A DNA stretch of 39,696 nucleotides from Alphaproteobacteria bacterium (GTDB lineage: Bacteria > Pseudomonadota > Alphaproteobacteria > JAPULJ01): assembly GCA_027295145.1 (NCBI GenBank), contig JAPULJ010000348.1:1-39696 (forward strand), read 5' to 3'. Positions 17,056 through 26,229 of the stretch are shown piece after piece. Each line of letters opens with the position of its first letter. Positions within the stretch are counted from its first letter, which is position 1. The notes under the pieces are model-generated. The model saw only the letters and a list, made by a program, of their open reading frames with translations. It was not told the DNA's origin and did not search any database. Made by a program: the position numbers and the translations under genes.

Positions 17056-17682
17056 CTAATCGTTTGTGCCTACCCCACGTGATTTTCGCCAACGCCGGTA
17101 CGCCGGTCCCTCATCGATATCTTCCAGCATTTCCAGCCGCGCCACGCGCGCTTCCGGCGACAGGTTCGCCGCCGTGTCGGTCAGCGCGTGCTCGCTCGAC
17201 CAGCGCACGTTATCGAACAGTCTCGGCCGCCGGAACCAGGCGCGCGCGGCGATCAGCCAGTAGCCGCCGTCGCGGGCCGGGCCGAAGACCACATCGTGGC
17301 CGTTGAGCCCGGCAAACGCCTCGCCGACAATCCTTGCATCGAGCGCCGGCACATCGCTGCCGACGATGGCGCAGGCGCCCGGCGGCAGGCCCACCAGGGC
17401 CCGGCCCATGCGTTGCCCGATGTCGCCCGGACCTTGGGGAATAATCGTGATCCCAAGGCGGCTCGCCAGCCTCCAATGCCCAGGGCCCGCACACAGATCG
17501 GGGGTGACCGCGAGCCAAGTGCGCCATCGCCTGTCCCGGCCGACCCGGCGCAACAGCCCGTCGAGACTGGCCCGGTAGAAGCGTAGCGCCTCGACCGCGC
17601 CAATCTCGCGCGCCAGGCGTCGCTTGACCGCGCCGAGGCGGGGGGCCCGGGCGAAGATCACAAGGTGGCGGTCTTGCCTCAT
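17056..17682 (-). CDS. TIGR04282-type glycosyltransferase (DUF2064)
   Basis: The 208-residue protein starts with LVIFARAPRLGAVKRRLA, the nucleotide-sugar transferase-like N-terminus of the family that databases label arsenosugar biosynthesis glycosyltransferase (DUF2064). The central IVGSDVPALDARIV and DVVFGPARDGGYWLI are the other hallmarks. Family members are paired with a TIGR04283 glycosyltransferase, as here: the ATG at 17682 overlaps the stop of the next gene upstream by four bases. The name reflects association in some genomes. No arsenic methyltransferase or arsenosugar radical SAM gene is visible in this window, so the real product is unknown. Confidence 0.85.
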   Translation of the reverse strand: MRQDRHLVIFARAPRLGAVKRRLAREIGAVEALRFYRASLDGLLRRVGRDRRWRTWLAVTPDLCAGPGHWRLASRLGITIIPQGPGDIGQRMGRALVGLPPGACAIVGSDVPALDARIVGEAFAGLNGHDVVFGPARDGGYWLIAARAWFRRPRLFDNVRWSSEHALTDTAANLSPEARVARLEMLEDIDEGPAYRRWRKSRGVGTND

Positions 17683-18413
17683 GCGTAGAGCCGCGCGATC
17701 AGGCGTGTCGGAAGGCCGAGAAAATAGAGTGCAAGGCACAGAAGGTTGCGCGCCGGGCGGAGCAGGTAGCCGCCCTCCCGGTAGCGCCGGGCCGAGGTTA
17801 CGGCGGCGGTCTCGAGCCAGATCAGGCGGCGCCGGCCAATACGGCGAACCAGCGCGACATCCTCCATCAGCGCCAATGGTCGATAGCCACCGATTGCGTC
17901 ATAGAATACGCGGGCGATAAGCAACCCCTGATCGCCATAGGGCAGACCCAGCCGGCGGCCGCGCCAACCGGCAATGCGTTCGAGCCGCCGCGCCGGCGCC
18001 GCCTCGTCGTCGAGGACAAAACGAAATATCCCCACGCGCTCGGCATTTTCGGGCTGGGCAATGAAGTCGGCAACCTCCGCCTGCCACCCCGTTGAAAGTC
18101 GCGTATCGGCGTGCAGGAATAACAGCCAATCGCCCTTGGCCGCCGCCGCGCCGGCGATTAACTGGCGCCCCCGCCCGTGCGCGCTGTCGACGATACGCGC
18201 GCCAAGTCGTTCGGCGAGGACCACCGTTTTATCCGCCGAGCCGCCATCGGCGACGACGATCTCGCGCGCCAAACCCGAGGCCGGTGCGAGCGCGGCGATC
18301 GTCGCTCCGAGTTCTGCTTCGGCGTCAAGGGCGGGGATGACGATGCTGAGCAACCGGCAGCTCCCTGTATTCGCCAATCGCGCCCGCTTGCCAACGGGGC
18401 CAGTGGGAACCAT
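17679..18413 (-). CDS. TIGR04283-type family 2 glycosyltransferase
   Basis: This is a GT-A fold glycosyltransferase of about 244 residues. LLSIVIPALDAEAELG opens the fold, EIVVADGGSADKT follows, and FLHADTRLSTGW holds the DxD-like metal site. A C-terminal hydrophobic stretch (LLCLALYFLGLPTRLI) may associate with the membrane. It matches the TIGR04283 family, which pairs with TIGR04282. Several starts are possible; the ATG at 18413 leaves a 44-base divergent gap to the phosphotransferase-like gene, while 18437 would run toward it. Confidence 0.85.
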   Translation of the reverse strand: MVPTGPVGKRARLANTGSCRLLSIVIPALDAEAELGATIAALAPASGLAREIVVADGGSADKTVVLAERLGARIVDSAHGRGRQLIAGAAAAKGDWLLFLHADTRLSTGWQAEVADFIAQPENAERVGIFRFVLDDEAAPARRLERIAGWRGRRLGLPYGDQGLLIARVFYDAIGGYRPLALMEDVALVRRIGRRRLIWLETAAVTSARRYREGGYLLRPARNLLCLALYFLGLPTRLIARLYA

Positions 18414-18457
18414 ACAGGGTGGCCTGGCTTCTTTCAAAACGGCCCACTAACAACCCG

Positions 18458-19537
18458 ATGCCCGATATCGACGCGATCCACGCCACGCTCACCCAACTCC
18501 CGGAATGCGGCAACGTGCGGCCTGACGATCTCGAGCCGCTGTCGGTGACCGGCATCGCCCACGACCATATCCGCGTGCGCGGGCTGATCCTCGCCGGCAA
18601 ACCGGCGCTGCTCCGTATTCCGCGCCTCAGCCAGTGGGGCCTCGAAGCCAAAGCCAACCTTGCCTACCAGCACGCCTGTTTCGAGCGGGCGACGCCAAGC
18701 GCCGTGACGCCCAAGTTGCTCGGCGTGCTGCCGGTCTCTGGCCACCTGCCGATGGGCGCATTGGTCGTCGAGGAGATTGCCGGTCGCAAACCGCGCCTGC
18801 CCGGCGACATGGGAGCGATCGCGCGTTGCCTGGCTTCCATCCACGCCCTGCCCGTGCCGGCCGTCCGCGCGCCTTTGCAGGTCCACGACGATCCCATCGC
18901 TGGGACCCTGGCGGTGATCGAGGCGCAGGCCGGTTTCCTCGACGAATGCAGCATCAACACCAAAGCGCGCGCGGCGATCGCTGAAGAGTTGGCCTGGGCT
19001 AGGGATTTTTCTGACCACATTCCACCCGGCGCGCAGCCCCAGTGCCTCGTGGCCACCGACGCCCATCCGGGAAACTTTCTGATGAGCACGCAAAGAGCCA
19101 TTCCATCGAGCAACAAAGCCGACCACGCCGTGCTCGTCGATCTCGAAAAGATGCTCTACGGCTCACCGGCGATCGATCTTGCCCATGCCAGCCTCGCCAC
19201 CTCGACGATGTGGGACCCGGATTGTGCCGACATTCTGAACGCTAGGGAAGTTGCTGGCTTCATCGACGATTATTTCGCTGCCGCCGGCAGCGGCCCGGCG
19301 TCAGCGCTGAAGCCCTGGATCCTGCCCATGCGCAGGCTCACCTGGCTGCGCACGATGACGTGGTGCGCTCGCTGGCTGGTGCTCTCGCGGACCAGCGAGG
19401 ACTGGTCCGCCGGTCGCCTCGACCCGGCCTTCGCTGACCACCTGAAACGAACCATTCCGGGTTATTTTACGTTTGAGCGGATCGCCGCGAGCCGGGCGGA
19501 ATGGCTCGATCCGCAGGGTTTGATGTCATTTCTCTGA
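18458..19537 (+). CDS. APH/choline-kinase-fold phosphotransferase-like protein
   Basis: The 359-residue protein has the aminoglycoside phosphotransferase / choline kinase fold. LLRIPRLSQWG and ALVVEEIAG are in the N-lobe. A catalytic-loop equivalent reads CLVATDAHPGNFLM, and a metal-binding motif reads AVLVDLEKMLYGSPAIDLAH. The usual HxD of the catalytic loop is ATD here: the aspartate is kept and the histidine is replaced. The substrate cannot be read from the sequence. It is transcribed divergently from the two glycosyltransferases and is followed by the radical SAM gene 43 bases later. Confidence 0.8.
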   Translation: MPDIDAIHATLTQLPECGNVRPDDLEPLSVTGIAHDHIRVRGLILAGKPALLRIPRLSQWGLEAKANLAYQHACFERATPSAVTPKLLGVLPVSGHLPMGALVVEEIAGRKPRLPGDMGAIARCLASIHALPVPAVRAPLQVHDDPIAGTLAVIEAQAGFLDECSINTKARAAIAEELAWARDFSDHIPPGAQPQCLVATDAHPGNFLMSTQRAIPSSNKADHAVLVDLEKMLYGSPAIDLAHASLATSTMWDPDCADILNAREVAGFIDDYFAAAGSGPASALKPWILPMRRLTWLRTMTWCARWLVLSRTSEDWSAGRLDPAFADHLKRTIPGYFTFERIAASRAEWLDPQGLMSFL

Positions 19538-19541
19538 TATT

Positions 19542-19556
19542 GTTCTTGCTATGTTC
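19542..19556 (+). promoter_or_regulatory. LexA-type SOS box upstream of the radical SAM gene
   Basis: The sequence is GTTCTTGCTATGTTC: two GTTC direct repeats separated by exactly seven bases, the alphaproteobacterial LexA recognition pattern, with the frequently seen T after the first and before the second repeat. It ends 24 bases before the start codon at 19581, where it could overlap the promoter. Binding by LexA is inferred from the pattern alone. Confidence 0.65.
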
Positions 19557-19580
19557 CATATTCATGATTAACTTCGCAAG

Positions 19581-20705
19581 ATGGAACAAAGCATGTACGA
19601 TCCGACTCGGGAAGCCGCACCCGACGCTCTCCCTCAGCGCATCCGCAAGGGCCGCGGCGCAATCGGCAATGCCAGCGGACGCTTCGAGCCGGTCACAAGG
19701 CACCCGATCGACGACGGCTGGGGCCACCCTTTTCGAACCCGCGAGATCGAACCGCCGATCAAGACGACAGTATCGATCGACCGCAGCCGAACCATCATCG
19801 CCCGCAACACCTCCCCCGACATCGGCTTCGAGCAGTCGATCAACCCCTATCGGGGCTGCGAGCATGGCTGCGTTTATTGTTTCGCGAGGCCGACCCATGC
19901 CTGGCTTGGTCTCTCGCCGGGGCTCGATTTCGAGAGCCGGCTGTTCGCCAAGCCCGATGCGCCAGCGCTGCTAAGGAAGGAACTCAGCGCCAAGTCCTAC
20001 CGCTGCAGCCCCATCGCCATGGGCACCAACACCGATCCCTACCAGCCGATCGAGCGCGACTACCGCATCACCCGGCGCATCCTCGCGGTGCTGAGCGATT
20101 GCGGCCACCCGGTCACCTTGGTCACAAAATCGGCGATGGTCTTACGCGATCTCGATATCTTGGCGCCGATGGCGAAACGCGGCCTGGTCAAGGTGTGCCT
20201 TTCGGTCACGACCCTCGACCGGGGCCTGGCGCGCCGCATGGAGCCCCGCGCCTCGACGCCGGTTCGCCGGCTTGAGGCGATCGCCGGCCTGAAGGCGGCC
20301 GGGGTGCCCGTCGGGGTGATGGCCGCGCCGATGATCCCGGCGCTCAACGATATGGAACTCGAAAGGATCCTCGAAGCCGCCTCGTCGGCGGGCGCAAGCG
20401 AGGCTGGCTACATCCTCCTGCGCCTGCCGCTCGAAATCAAAGCGCTGTTTGCCGACTGGCTGCAGAGCCATTTTCCGGACAAGGCCAAGCACGTTCTGAG
20501 CCTCGTGCGCGAAACCCGCGGCGGCAAGCTCTACCAGTCCGGGTTCGGCACACGCATGGTCGGCCAGGGACCTTACGCCGAACTCCTCAAGGCGCGCTTC
20601 GCCTCAGCCTGCCGGCGTTTCGGCCTCAACGAACGGCGCTTCGATCTCGATACCAGCCAGTTCGAGCCGCCGAGCCCGAATGCCGGGCAGTTAAAATTGC
20701 TCTGA
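19581..20705 (+). CDS. PA0069-family (SplB-like) radical SAM protein
   Basis: The 374-residue protein has the radical SAM cluster motif CEHGCVYC (C93, C97, C100) preceded by NPYRG. The downstream pattern MGTNTDPYQPIER is typical of the Rv2578c/PA0069 branch related to spore photoproduct lyase. A C-terminal segment VRETRGGKLYQS follows. Its substrate is unknown; repair of a DNA photoproduct is a reasonable suggestion because of the SplB relation and the LexA-type box just upstream. Two ATG codons (19581 and 19593) are possible starts, neither with a good ribosome binding site. Confidence 0.9.
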   Translation: MEQSMYDPTREAAPDALPQRIRKGRGAIGNASGRFEPVTRHPIDDGWGHPFRTREIEPPIKTTVSIDRSRTIIARNTSPDIGFEQSINPYRGCEHGCVYCFARPTHAWLGLSPGLDFESRLFAKPDAPALLRKELSAKSYRCSPIAMGTNTDPYQPIERDYRITRRILAVLSDCGHPVTLVTKSAMVLRDLDILAPMAKRGLVKVCLSVTTLDRGLARRMEPRASTPVRRLEAIAGLKAAGVPVGVMAAPMIPALNDMELERILEAASSAGASEAGYILLRLPLEIKALFADWLQSHFPDKAKHVLSLVRETRGGKLYQSGFGTRMVGQGPYAELLKARFASACRRFGLNERRFDLDTSQFEPPSPNAGQLKLL

Positions 20706-20801
20706 TAGTAATTCGTCACGAGGGTGAGCGGTTGTCGTTCCCTGGAGATACCGGGCGCCGGCTTGTAGCTTGGCGGACCTTTCGCCGTGGACACCACATT
20801 G

Positions 20802-20840
20802 TTAACCATGTTGAAAAATCCGCTGTGTTAGGGTTAACCC
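20802..20840 (+). promoter_or_regulatory. CtrA half-site-like sequence and palindrome upstream of the antiporter
   Basis: TTAACCAT at 20802-20809 is identical to the CtrA half-site consensus known in Caulobacter, although the second half of the full TTAA-N7-TTAA site is poor (GAAA). A perfect 10-base palindrome GGGTTAACCC follows at 20831-20840, three bases before the antiporter ATG. Control by CtrA is inference. Confidence 0.4.
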
Positions 20841-20843
20841 ATC

Positions 20844-22241
20844 ATGGGCGAGCAGTTCAATCTCACCGGTATGGCCGTCGTCGCGCTCGGCGCGCTGGTC
20901 TGTGGCATTGCGATGGCGCGGCTCAAGCAGCCGGCGATCGTCGGCTATATCCTCGCCGGGGTCATCCTCGGGCCCTCGGGGTTCGGGCTGGTCGAGAACC
21001 GCGAGGCGATTTCCGTCCTCGCCGAGCTCGGGGTAATCCTGCTGCTGTTCCTGGTCGCCATGGAGCTCAGCCTGCGCGGCTTCATGAAGGTCTGGCGCGT
21101 CGCCATCGCTGCCTCGCTTCTGCAGATATTGATCAGTGTCGGGGTCATGTTGGCGCTGTCGACCGCCTTCGGCTGGTCGCTCGAACTCGCTGTCCTGCTG
21201 GGTTTCGTCGTCGCCCTGTCGAGCACCGCGGTGGTCGTCAAGATGCTCGAACAGCTCAACATCCTGCGCACGCCGGCCGGCCAGCTCGTCATCGGCATCC
21301 TGATCGCTCAGGACCTCGCCGTGGTGCCGATGATCCTGACCTTGAAGGCCCTCTCCACACCCACTTTTGGCGCCCTCGATATCCTGAAGATCGTCGCCTC
21401 GATCACCCTGCTCGCCACGCTGACGGTCTATCTCAGCCGGCGTAAGCGCATCACCCTGCCCTTCGGGCGCATCGTCGCCGGCCAGGTCGATCTGCGCCCG
21501 CTGGCCGGCCTCACCGCCTGTTTCGCTGCCGCCGCCTTGAGTGGCTTCGCCGGCCTGTCGCCGGCCTACGGCGCCTTCCTTGCCGGTCTCATCATCGGCA
21601 ACTCGAACGCAAGGGCGATGATGATCCGCTCGACCCGGCCAGTGCAGAGCGTGCTGATCATGGTTTTTTTCCTCTCGATCGGACTGCTCATCGATCTCGC
21701 CTTTATTTGGCAGAATATCGGCACCGTTCTGTTCCTCCTGTTGCTCGTTACGGTGCTCAAGACGGCCCTTAATATCGGCCTCCTGCACCTCTTGCGCGAA
21801 CCCTGGCCGCATGCTTTCGTCGCCGGTGTCATGTTGGCGCAGGTCGGCGAGTTTTCCTTCGTTCTCGGCCAAACCGCCGCCGCTGGCGGGCTGATCGACC
21901 AGCCGGCGGTTCGGCTGATCGTCTCCATCACCGCCCTTTCATTGCTGGTCTCGCCGGTGTGGATGATCGCCGGGCGGCGGCTGATGCGGATCATCCTGCT
22001 CAGCGTCACCTCGTTCGACGAAACGGTCGAACTTTTGGCCGGATCCGACATTCGCCGCCTGCGCACTGCCAGCCGAGCGGCAGGCAGTATCTGGCGATCG
22101 ATATTCCGCATCCGCGGCCGCTCCAAGCTCCGCAATCCGGCCAACGACCCCGCGCCGGACCCGGAAGGCGAGCCCCCGGCGCGCGACGCCGGCAAGGTTG
22201 CCAAGGGCGCCCAGAAATCATCCCGGCGTAAGCGGGTCTGA
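20844..22241 (+). CDS. CPA2-family cation:proton antiporter (Kef/YbaL-like)
   Basis: The 465-residue inner-membrane protein has about 12 hydrophobic segments in residues 5-385. It carries the CPA2 signatures GYILAGVILGPSGFG, LLFLVAMELS and GILIAQDLAVVPM, where the aspartate is the likely ion-binding residue, plus the family's HAFVAGVMLAQVGEFSFVLG. It should exchange K+ or Na+ for protons. Unlike KefB/KefC it lacks a C-terminal TrkA-N (RCK) domain. Instead it ends with a basic, proline-rich tail of about 60 residues, so nucleotide or glutathione gating as in KefC is not expected. Confidence 0.92.
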   Translation: MGEQFNLTGMAVVALGALVCGIAMARLKQPAIVGYILAGVILGPSGFGLVENREAISVLAELGVILLLFLVAMELSLRGFMKVWRVAIAASLLQILISVGVMLALSTAFGWSLELAVLLGFVVALSSTAVVVKMLEQLNILRTPAGQLVIGILIAQDLAVVPMILTLKALSTPTFGALDILKIVASITLLATLTVYLSRRKRITLPFGRIVAGQVDLRPLAGLTACFAAAALSGFAGLSPAYGAFLAGLIIGNSNARAMMIRSTRPVQSVLIMVFFLSIGLLIDLAFIWQNIGTVLFLLLLVTVLKTALNIGLLHLLREPWPHAFVAGVMLAQVGEFSFVLGQTAAAGGLIDQPAVRLIVSITALSLLVSPVWMIAGRRLMRIILLSVTSFDETVELLAGSDIRRLRTASRAAGSIWRSIFRIRGRSKLRNPANDPAPDPEGEPPARDAGKVAKGAQKSSRRKRV

Positions 22242-22252
22242 CGGGGCCGCCG

Positions 22253-22268
22253 CAGCGGTTTGCCGCTG
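22253..22268 (+). terminator. weak hairpin after the antiporter gene
   Basis: CAGCGG-TTTG-CCGCTG forms a six-pair GC-rich stem 12 bases after the antiporter stop. It is followed by a pyrimidine-rich but not T-only stretch. It may be a weak terminator; the call rests only on symmetry and position. Confidence 0.35.
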
Positions 22269-22327
22269 GCTCTATTCGTGCTCTGATCGCGGTTCTGCGT
22301 AGACCGCACGCGACAACGAGCTTTCGG

Positions 22328-22753
22328 ATGGAAAAAGTCTGCATCGCGGAAATTTACGGACTTCATGATTTTTTTGTCGATTGGCTAACCGGAGCGCTGC
22401 CCAAGACTGGCCAGGCATTTGCCCGCTGCGCCGGAGCTTTGGCCGAAGGGTTCGTCCTCATCGGACCGCAAGGGCTGGCAACGCCGCGAAAAAGGCTTCT
22501 CGATCAACTTGAAGGCGCGCATGGCGTCCATGCCGAAGCCGATCCACTCTTCACCATCCGCATCGAGAACCCTGAGCTCCTGCATCGGTGGGAGGATTAC
22601 GCGCTGTTCACTTACCAGGAATGGCAAGACGGCGGCGCAAGCGGGACGACCGGCCGGCTGAGCACCGTCCTCTTTGCCCGTGATAGCTCGGCCCCAGCCA
22701 GTGTCGCCTGGCTGCACTTGCACGAAACCTGGATCGACGGCCACGGCCCCTGA
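22328..22753 (+). CDS. conserved protein, probable NTF2-like (DUF4440-like) fold
   Basis: The 141-residue soluble protein has alternating helices and strands. A C-terminal half reads TYQEWQDG, GRLSTVLFARDSS and WLHLHETWIDG, which resembles DUF4440/SnoaL-type NTF2-fold proteins in alphaproteobacteria. No catalytic residues can be assigned. It lies between the antiporter and rnhB on the same strand, 30 bases before the latter, so it may be in one transcript with rnhB. Function unknown. Confidence 0.75.
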   Translation: MEKVCIAEIYGLHDFFVDWLTGALPKTGQAFARCAGALAEGFVLIGPQGLATPRKRLLDQLEGAHGVHAEADPLFTIRIENPELLHRWEDYALFTYQEWQDGGASGTTGRLSTVLFARDSSAPASVAWLHLHETWIDGHGP

Positions 22754-22783
22754 GCGCCACGGTCCCTGACCAATGGAGACCCC

Positions 22784-23386
22784 TTGCCCGATCTAGCGCT
22801 GGAGATGGAAGCCGGCGGCCTCGTCGCCGGGATCGACGAGGCGGGGCGCGGGCCGCTGGCCGGTCCCGTCGTGGCGGCGGCGGCGATTCTCGATGCCTCT
22901 CTTCTGGCGCCGTCCCTGGCGGCGGCGATCGACGATTCCAAGCGCCTCAGCCCCCGGCGCCGGCGTGAGCTGTTTGCGGTATTGCCGACTTTCGCGCGGG
23001 TAGGTCTGGGCGCCGCCAGCGTCACCGAGATCGACCGCCTCAACATCCTCGCCGCAACGATGCTGGCGATGCGCCGGGCCATCCTTGCCCTGGGCGTTGT
23101 CCCCGATTTGGCCTTGATCGACGGCAACCGCGCGCCCGATCTGCCCTGTCCGGCGCGCACATTGGTCGGCGGCGACGGGATTTGCCTGTCGATCGCCGCC
23201 GCCTCGATCGCCGCCAAGGTGGTGCGCGACCGCATCATGACCGCCCTGGCCCAACGCCATCCCGGCTTCGGCTGGGAGCGCAACGCCGGCTATCCGACCC
23301 TCGAGCACCGGGCGGCGCTGGTCCGCCTCGGCGCCACGCCACACCACCGCCGTAGCTTCGCCCCAGTTGCGCGGGTCCTGCAATAA
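22784..23386 (+). CDS. rnhB: ribonuclease HII
   Basis: RNase HII cleaves RNA in RNA-DNA hybrids and removes single ribonucleotides from DNA. The 200-residue protein has [14 protein letters not shown] with catalytic D18 and E19, then [21 protein letters not shown] with D113, and [14 protein letters not shown]. It ends with the family's C-terminal GYPTLEH and [13 protein letters not shown] at 22784 is preferred as start. It has GGAG five bases upstream and yields the family-typical PDLALE N-terminus; the ATG at 22805 lacks this. Confidence 0.95.
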   Translation: MPDLALEMEAGGLVAGIDEAGRGPLAGPVVAAAAILDASLLAPSLAAAIDDSKRLSPRRRRELFAVLPTFARVGLGAASVTEIDRLNILAATMLAMRRAILALGVVPDLALIDGNRAPDLPCPARTLVGGDGICLSIAAASIAAKVVRDRIMTALAQRHPGFGWERNAGYPTLEHRAALVRLGATPHHRRSFAPVARVLQ

Positions 23387-23418
23387 GTTCCTACAATAAC
23401 TTTCCGCAATAACGCGTT

Positions 23419-24557
<1,139 letters not shown>

Positions 24558-24565
24558 AGAACGCG

Positions 24566-24799
24566 CTACTTCCCGGCGCTGCGCTTATTCGCACCGAATA
24601 TCGAATCCCAGTTGCTGCGATAGGCTTTGGTCACCGGCTTTTGGTTCTCGCCGCGGCTATAGTTCTTGGACGCGCTGCCGGCACTGTCATCGCTTTTGGA
24701 ACTGGTATCAGCCGATTTGTCCGATTTGTCCGATTTAGTATCGGATTTGGTATCGGATTTGGTATCGGATTTCGTTTCAGTCTTTTTCTTGTCGGCCAT
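24566..24799 (-). CDS. small lysine/serine-rich protein with SDTK repeats
   Basis: The 77-residue protein has a disordered, highly charged N-terminal half with SDTK repeated three times in tandem and then shorter KSD repeats. Its C-terminal segment NQKPVTKAYRSNWDSIFG resembles the conserved end of small alphaproteobacterial proteins of unknown function. Its stop lies eight bases from the ccrM stop, facing it. It lies 64 bases downstream of the histidine kinase gene on the same strand and might be transcribed with it. No function can be assigned. Confidence 0.7.
   Translation of the reverse strand: MADKKKTETKSDTKSDTKSDTKSDKSDKSADTSSKSDDSAGSASKNYSRGENQKPVTKAYRSNWDSIFGANKRSAGK
24737..24772 (+). 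repeat. three tandem 12-base repeats
   Basis: A 12-base unit, GGTATCGGATTT (first copy with one change), occurs three times head to tail inside the small lysine/serine-rich gene and encodes its SDTK repeats. Two nine-base GTCCGATTT units precede it. Being in frame, changes in copy number would lengthen or shorten the protein without a frameshift. Confidence 0.85.
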
Positions 24800-24863
24800 G
24801 ACAACGCCCCGTTGGTCTGTCTTGGCGGCTATATGGGGGTGCGTCGGCCGGCGTCAATTCCCC

Positions 24864-26213
24864 TTACCCCGCCGCCGGCAGTCTTAGGACGGCGGCAAGG
24901 CCGCCAAGCTTAGCGCTTTCGAGCGTCAGCGCGCCGCCGTAGCTGTCGGCCAGGTCGCGCACGATCGACAGGCCGAGACCGCTGCCGGGAACCTCCTCGT
25001 CGAGCCGCTGCCCGCGTTTGAGCGCCGGCTTGCGCTTGGCCGGCTTCAAGCCTGGCCCATCATCTTCTATGCGGATAGTGAGATGGCGCTTGACCTGCTC
25101 GACACTCACCACCACACGCGCTTTTGCCCACTTGCAGGCGTTGTCCATCAAATTGCCAAGCATCTCCTCGACATCGTGGCGCTCGCCGGCAACAGCAGCC
25201 TCGTTCGGCGCCGCAACCTCGATGGTCAAATCGCGATCGCGGTGGATAGCCAAAAGAGTGCGCTTGATCGCCTCGAGCACCGGAGCGACCTCGGCGCGGG
25301 CGCCAATTGCACTTGCGCCGGCCGCCGCCCGCGCCCGCGTCAAATGGTGCTCGACCTGGCGCTGCATGATTTTCGATTGCTCGATCACCGCCCGGGCCAG
25401 CGGGCCCTTTTTGTTGTCGCTCTCGTTGGCCAGCACTGCCAGCGGGGTTTTCAGTGCGTGGGCGAGGTTGCCGACATGGGTGCGCGCGCGCTCGACGATC
25501 TCGCGGTTGTGTTCGATCAGCTTATTGAGCTCTTCGGCCAGGGGTTCGACCTCGGAGGAGAACTGCCCGGAGAGGCGTTCGGACTGGCCCGAGCGGATAG
25601 CGGCCAGGGCCGAGGGGATGCGCCTCAGCGGCCGCAACCCAAAGCGCACTTGGATGAAAACCGCGAGGATCAACAGAAGCCCAAGTCCGCCCAGGGACCA
25701 GCCGAGATAGCGGTTGAACAGCGCGACTTCAGCTTCAAGCTCGTCGCGGTTTCCGGCAACGGCCAGAGTGTACGGCGCGCTGCGGCGACCACGCTCGTCG
25801 GCCACCAAAACGGTCTGCACGAGGACCCGCAAATGCTGATCCTCGGGCCCTCCGATAAAGAGGAAGGTCGGCTTGTTCTTGACCATTTTATGGACCAGCT
25901 GACGGTCCCACAGGGAGCGCGAGCGGCCGGCCACCGTTTTGCCCTTCGAGATCTGCCAGTACCAGCCGGAGAATATTTGATCGAAGGCCGGCTCGCCCGG
26001 CTCGCCCAGCATTCGCAGCTTACCCGCGCGGTCGACCCGGCTGACGGTATAGAGGCTGTCCCACAGCACCGCCAAGCGGGCATCGAAACCGCGCTCGACA
26101 TAATCGCGGAACAGCGCCGACAGCAGAAAGGCGCCGCCGAGAAGCCCCGCTGCTACCCAGAAAGCGGCGCCGGCGACCAGGCGGACGGCGAGTGATTTGG
26201 TTCCGATTGCCAC
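24864..26213 (-). CDS. sensor histidine kinase (PhoQ-type)
   Basis: This inner-membrane sensor of about 449 residues has a first membrane helix (LVAGAAFWVAAGLLGGAFLL), a periplasmic domain of about 130 residues and a second helix (YLGWSLGGLGLLLILAVFI). A HAMP-like linker follows, then a dimerisation helix with the phospho-accepting histidine in NLAHALKTPLAVL. The ATPase domain has the N-box (NLMDNACKWA), the G1 box (EDDGPGL) and the G2 box (GSGLGLSIV). The frame opens at a GTG at 26270 overlapping the response regulator. I prefer the GTG at 26213, 16 bases after that gene's stop and preceded by GGCCGGAA. It is the third gene of the PepSY / regulator / kinase operon. Confidence 0.92.
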   Translation of the reverse strand: MAIGTKSLAVRLVAGAAFWVAAGLLGGAFLLSALFRDYVERGFDARLAVLWDSLYTVSRVDRAGKLRMLGEPGEPAFDQIFSGWYWQISKGKTVAGRSRSLWDRQLVHKMVKNKPTFLFIGGPEDQHLRVLVQTVLVADERGRRSAPYTLAVAGNRDELEAEVALFNRYLGWSLGGLGLLLILAVFIQVRFGLRPLRRIPSALAAIRSGQSERLSGQFSSEVEPLAEELNKLIEHNREIVERARTHVGNLAHALKTPLAVLANESDNKKGPLARAVIEQSKIMQRQVEHHLTRARAAAGASAIGARAEVAPVLEAIKRTLLAIHRDRDLTIEVAAPNEAAVAGERHDVEEMLGNLMDNACKWAKARVVVSVEQVKRHLTIRIEDDGPGLKPAKRKPALKRGQRLDEEVPGSGLGLSIVRDLADSYGGALTLESAKLGGLAAVLRLPAAG

Positions 26214-26229
26214 ATTCCGGCCCTGGCGG

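Noticed and set aside
20802-21872. 356-codon minus-strand frame opposite the antiporter gene
   Set aside because: It is a charged, Asp/Glu/Gln-rich antisense shadow of a membrane protein; the plus strand has the real motifs.
24717-24772. CRISPR-like repeats
   Set aside because: The units are 9 and 12 bases, directly adjacent without spacers, in frame in a coding sequence.
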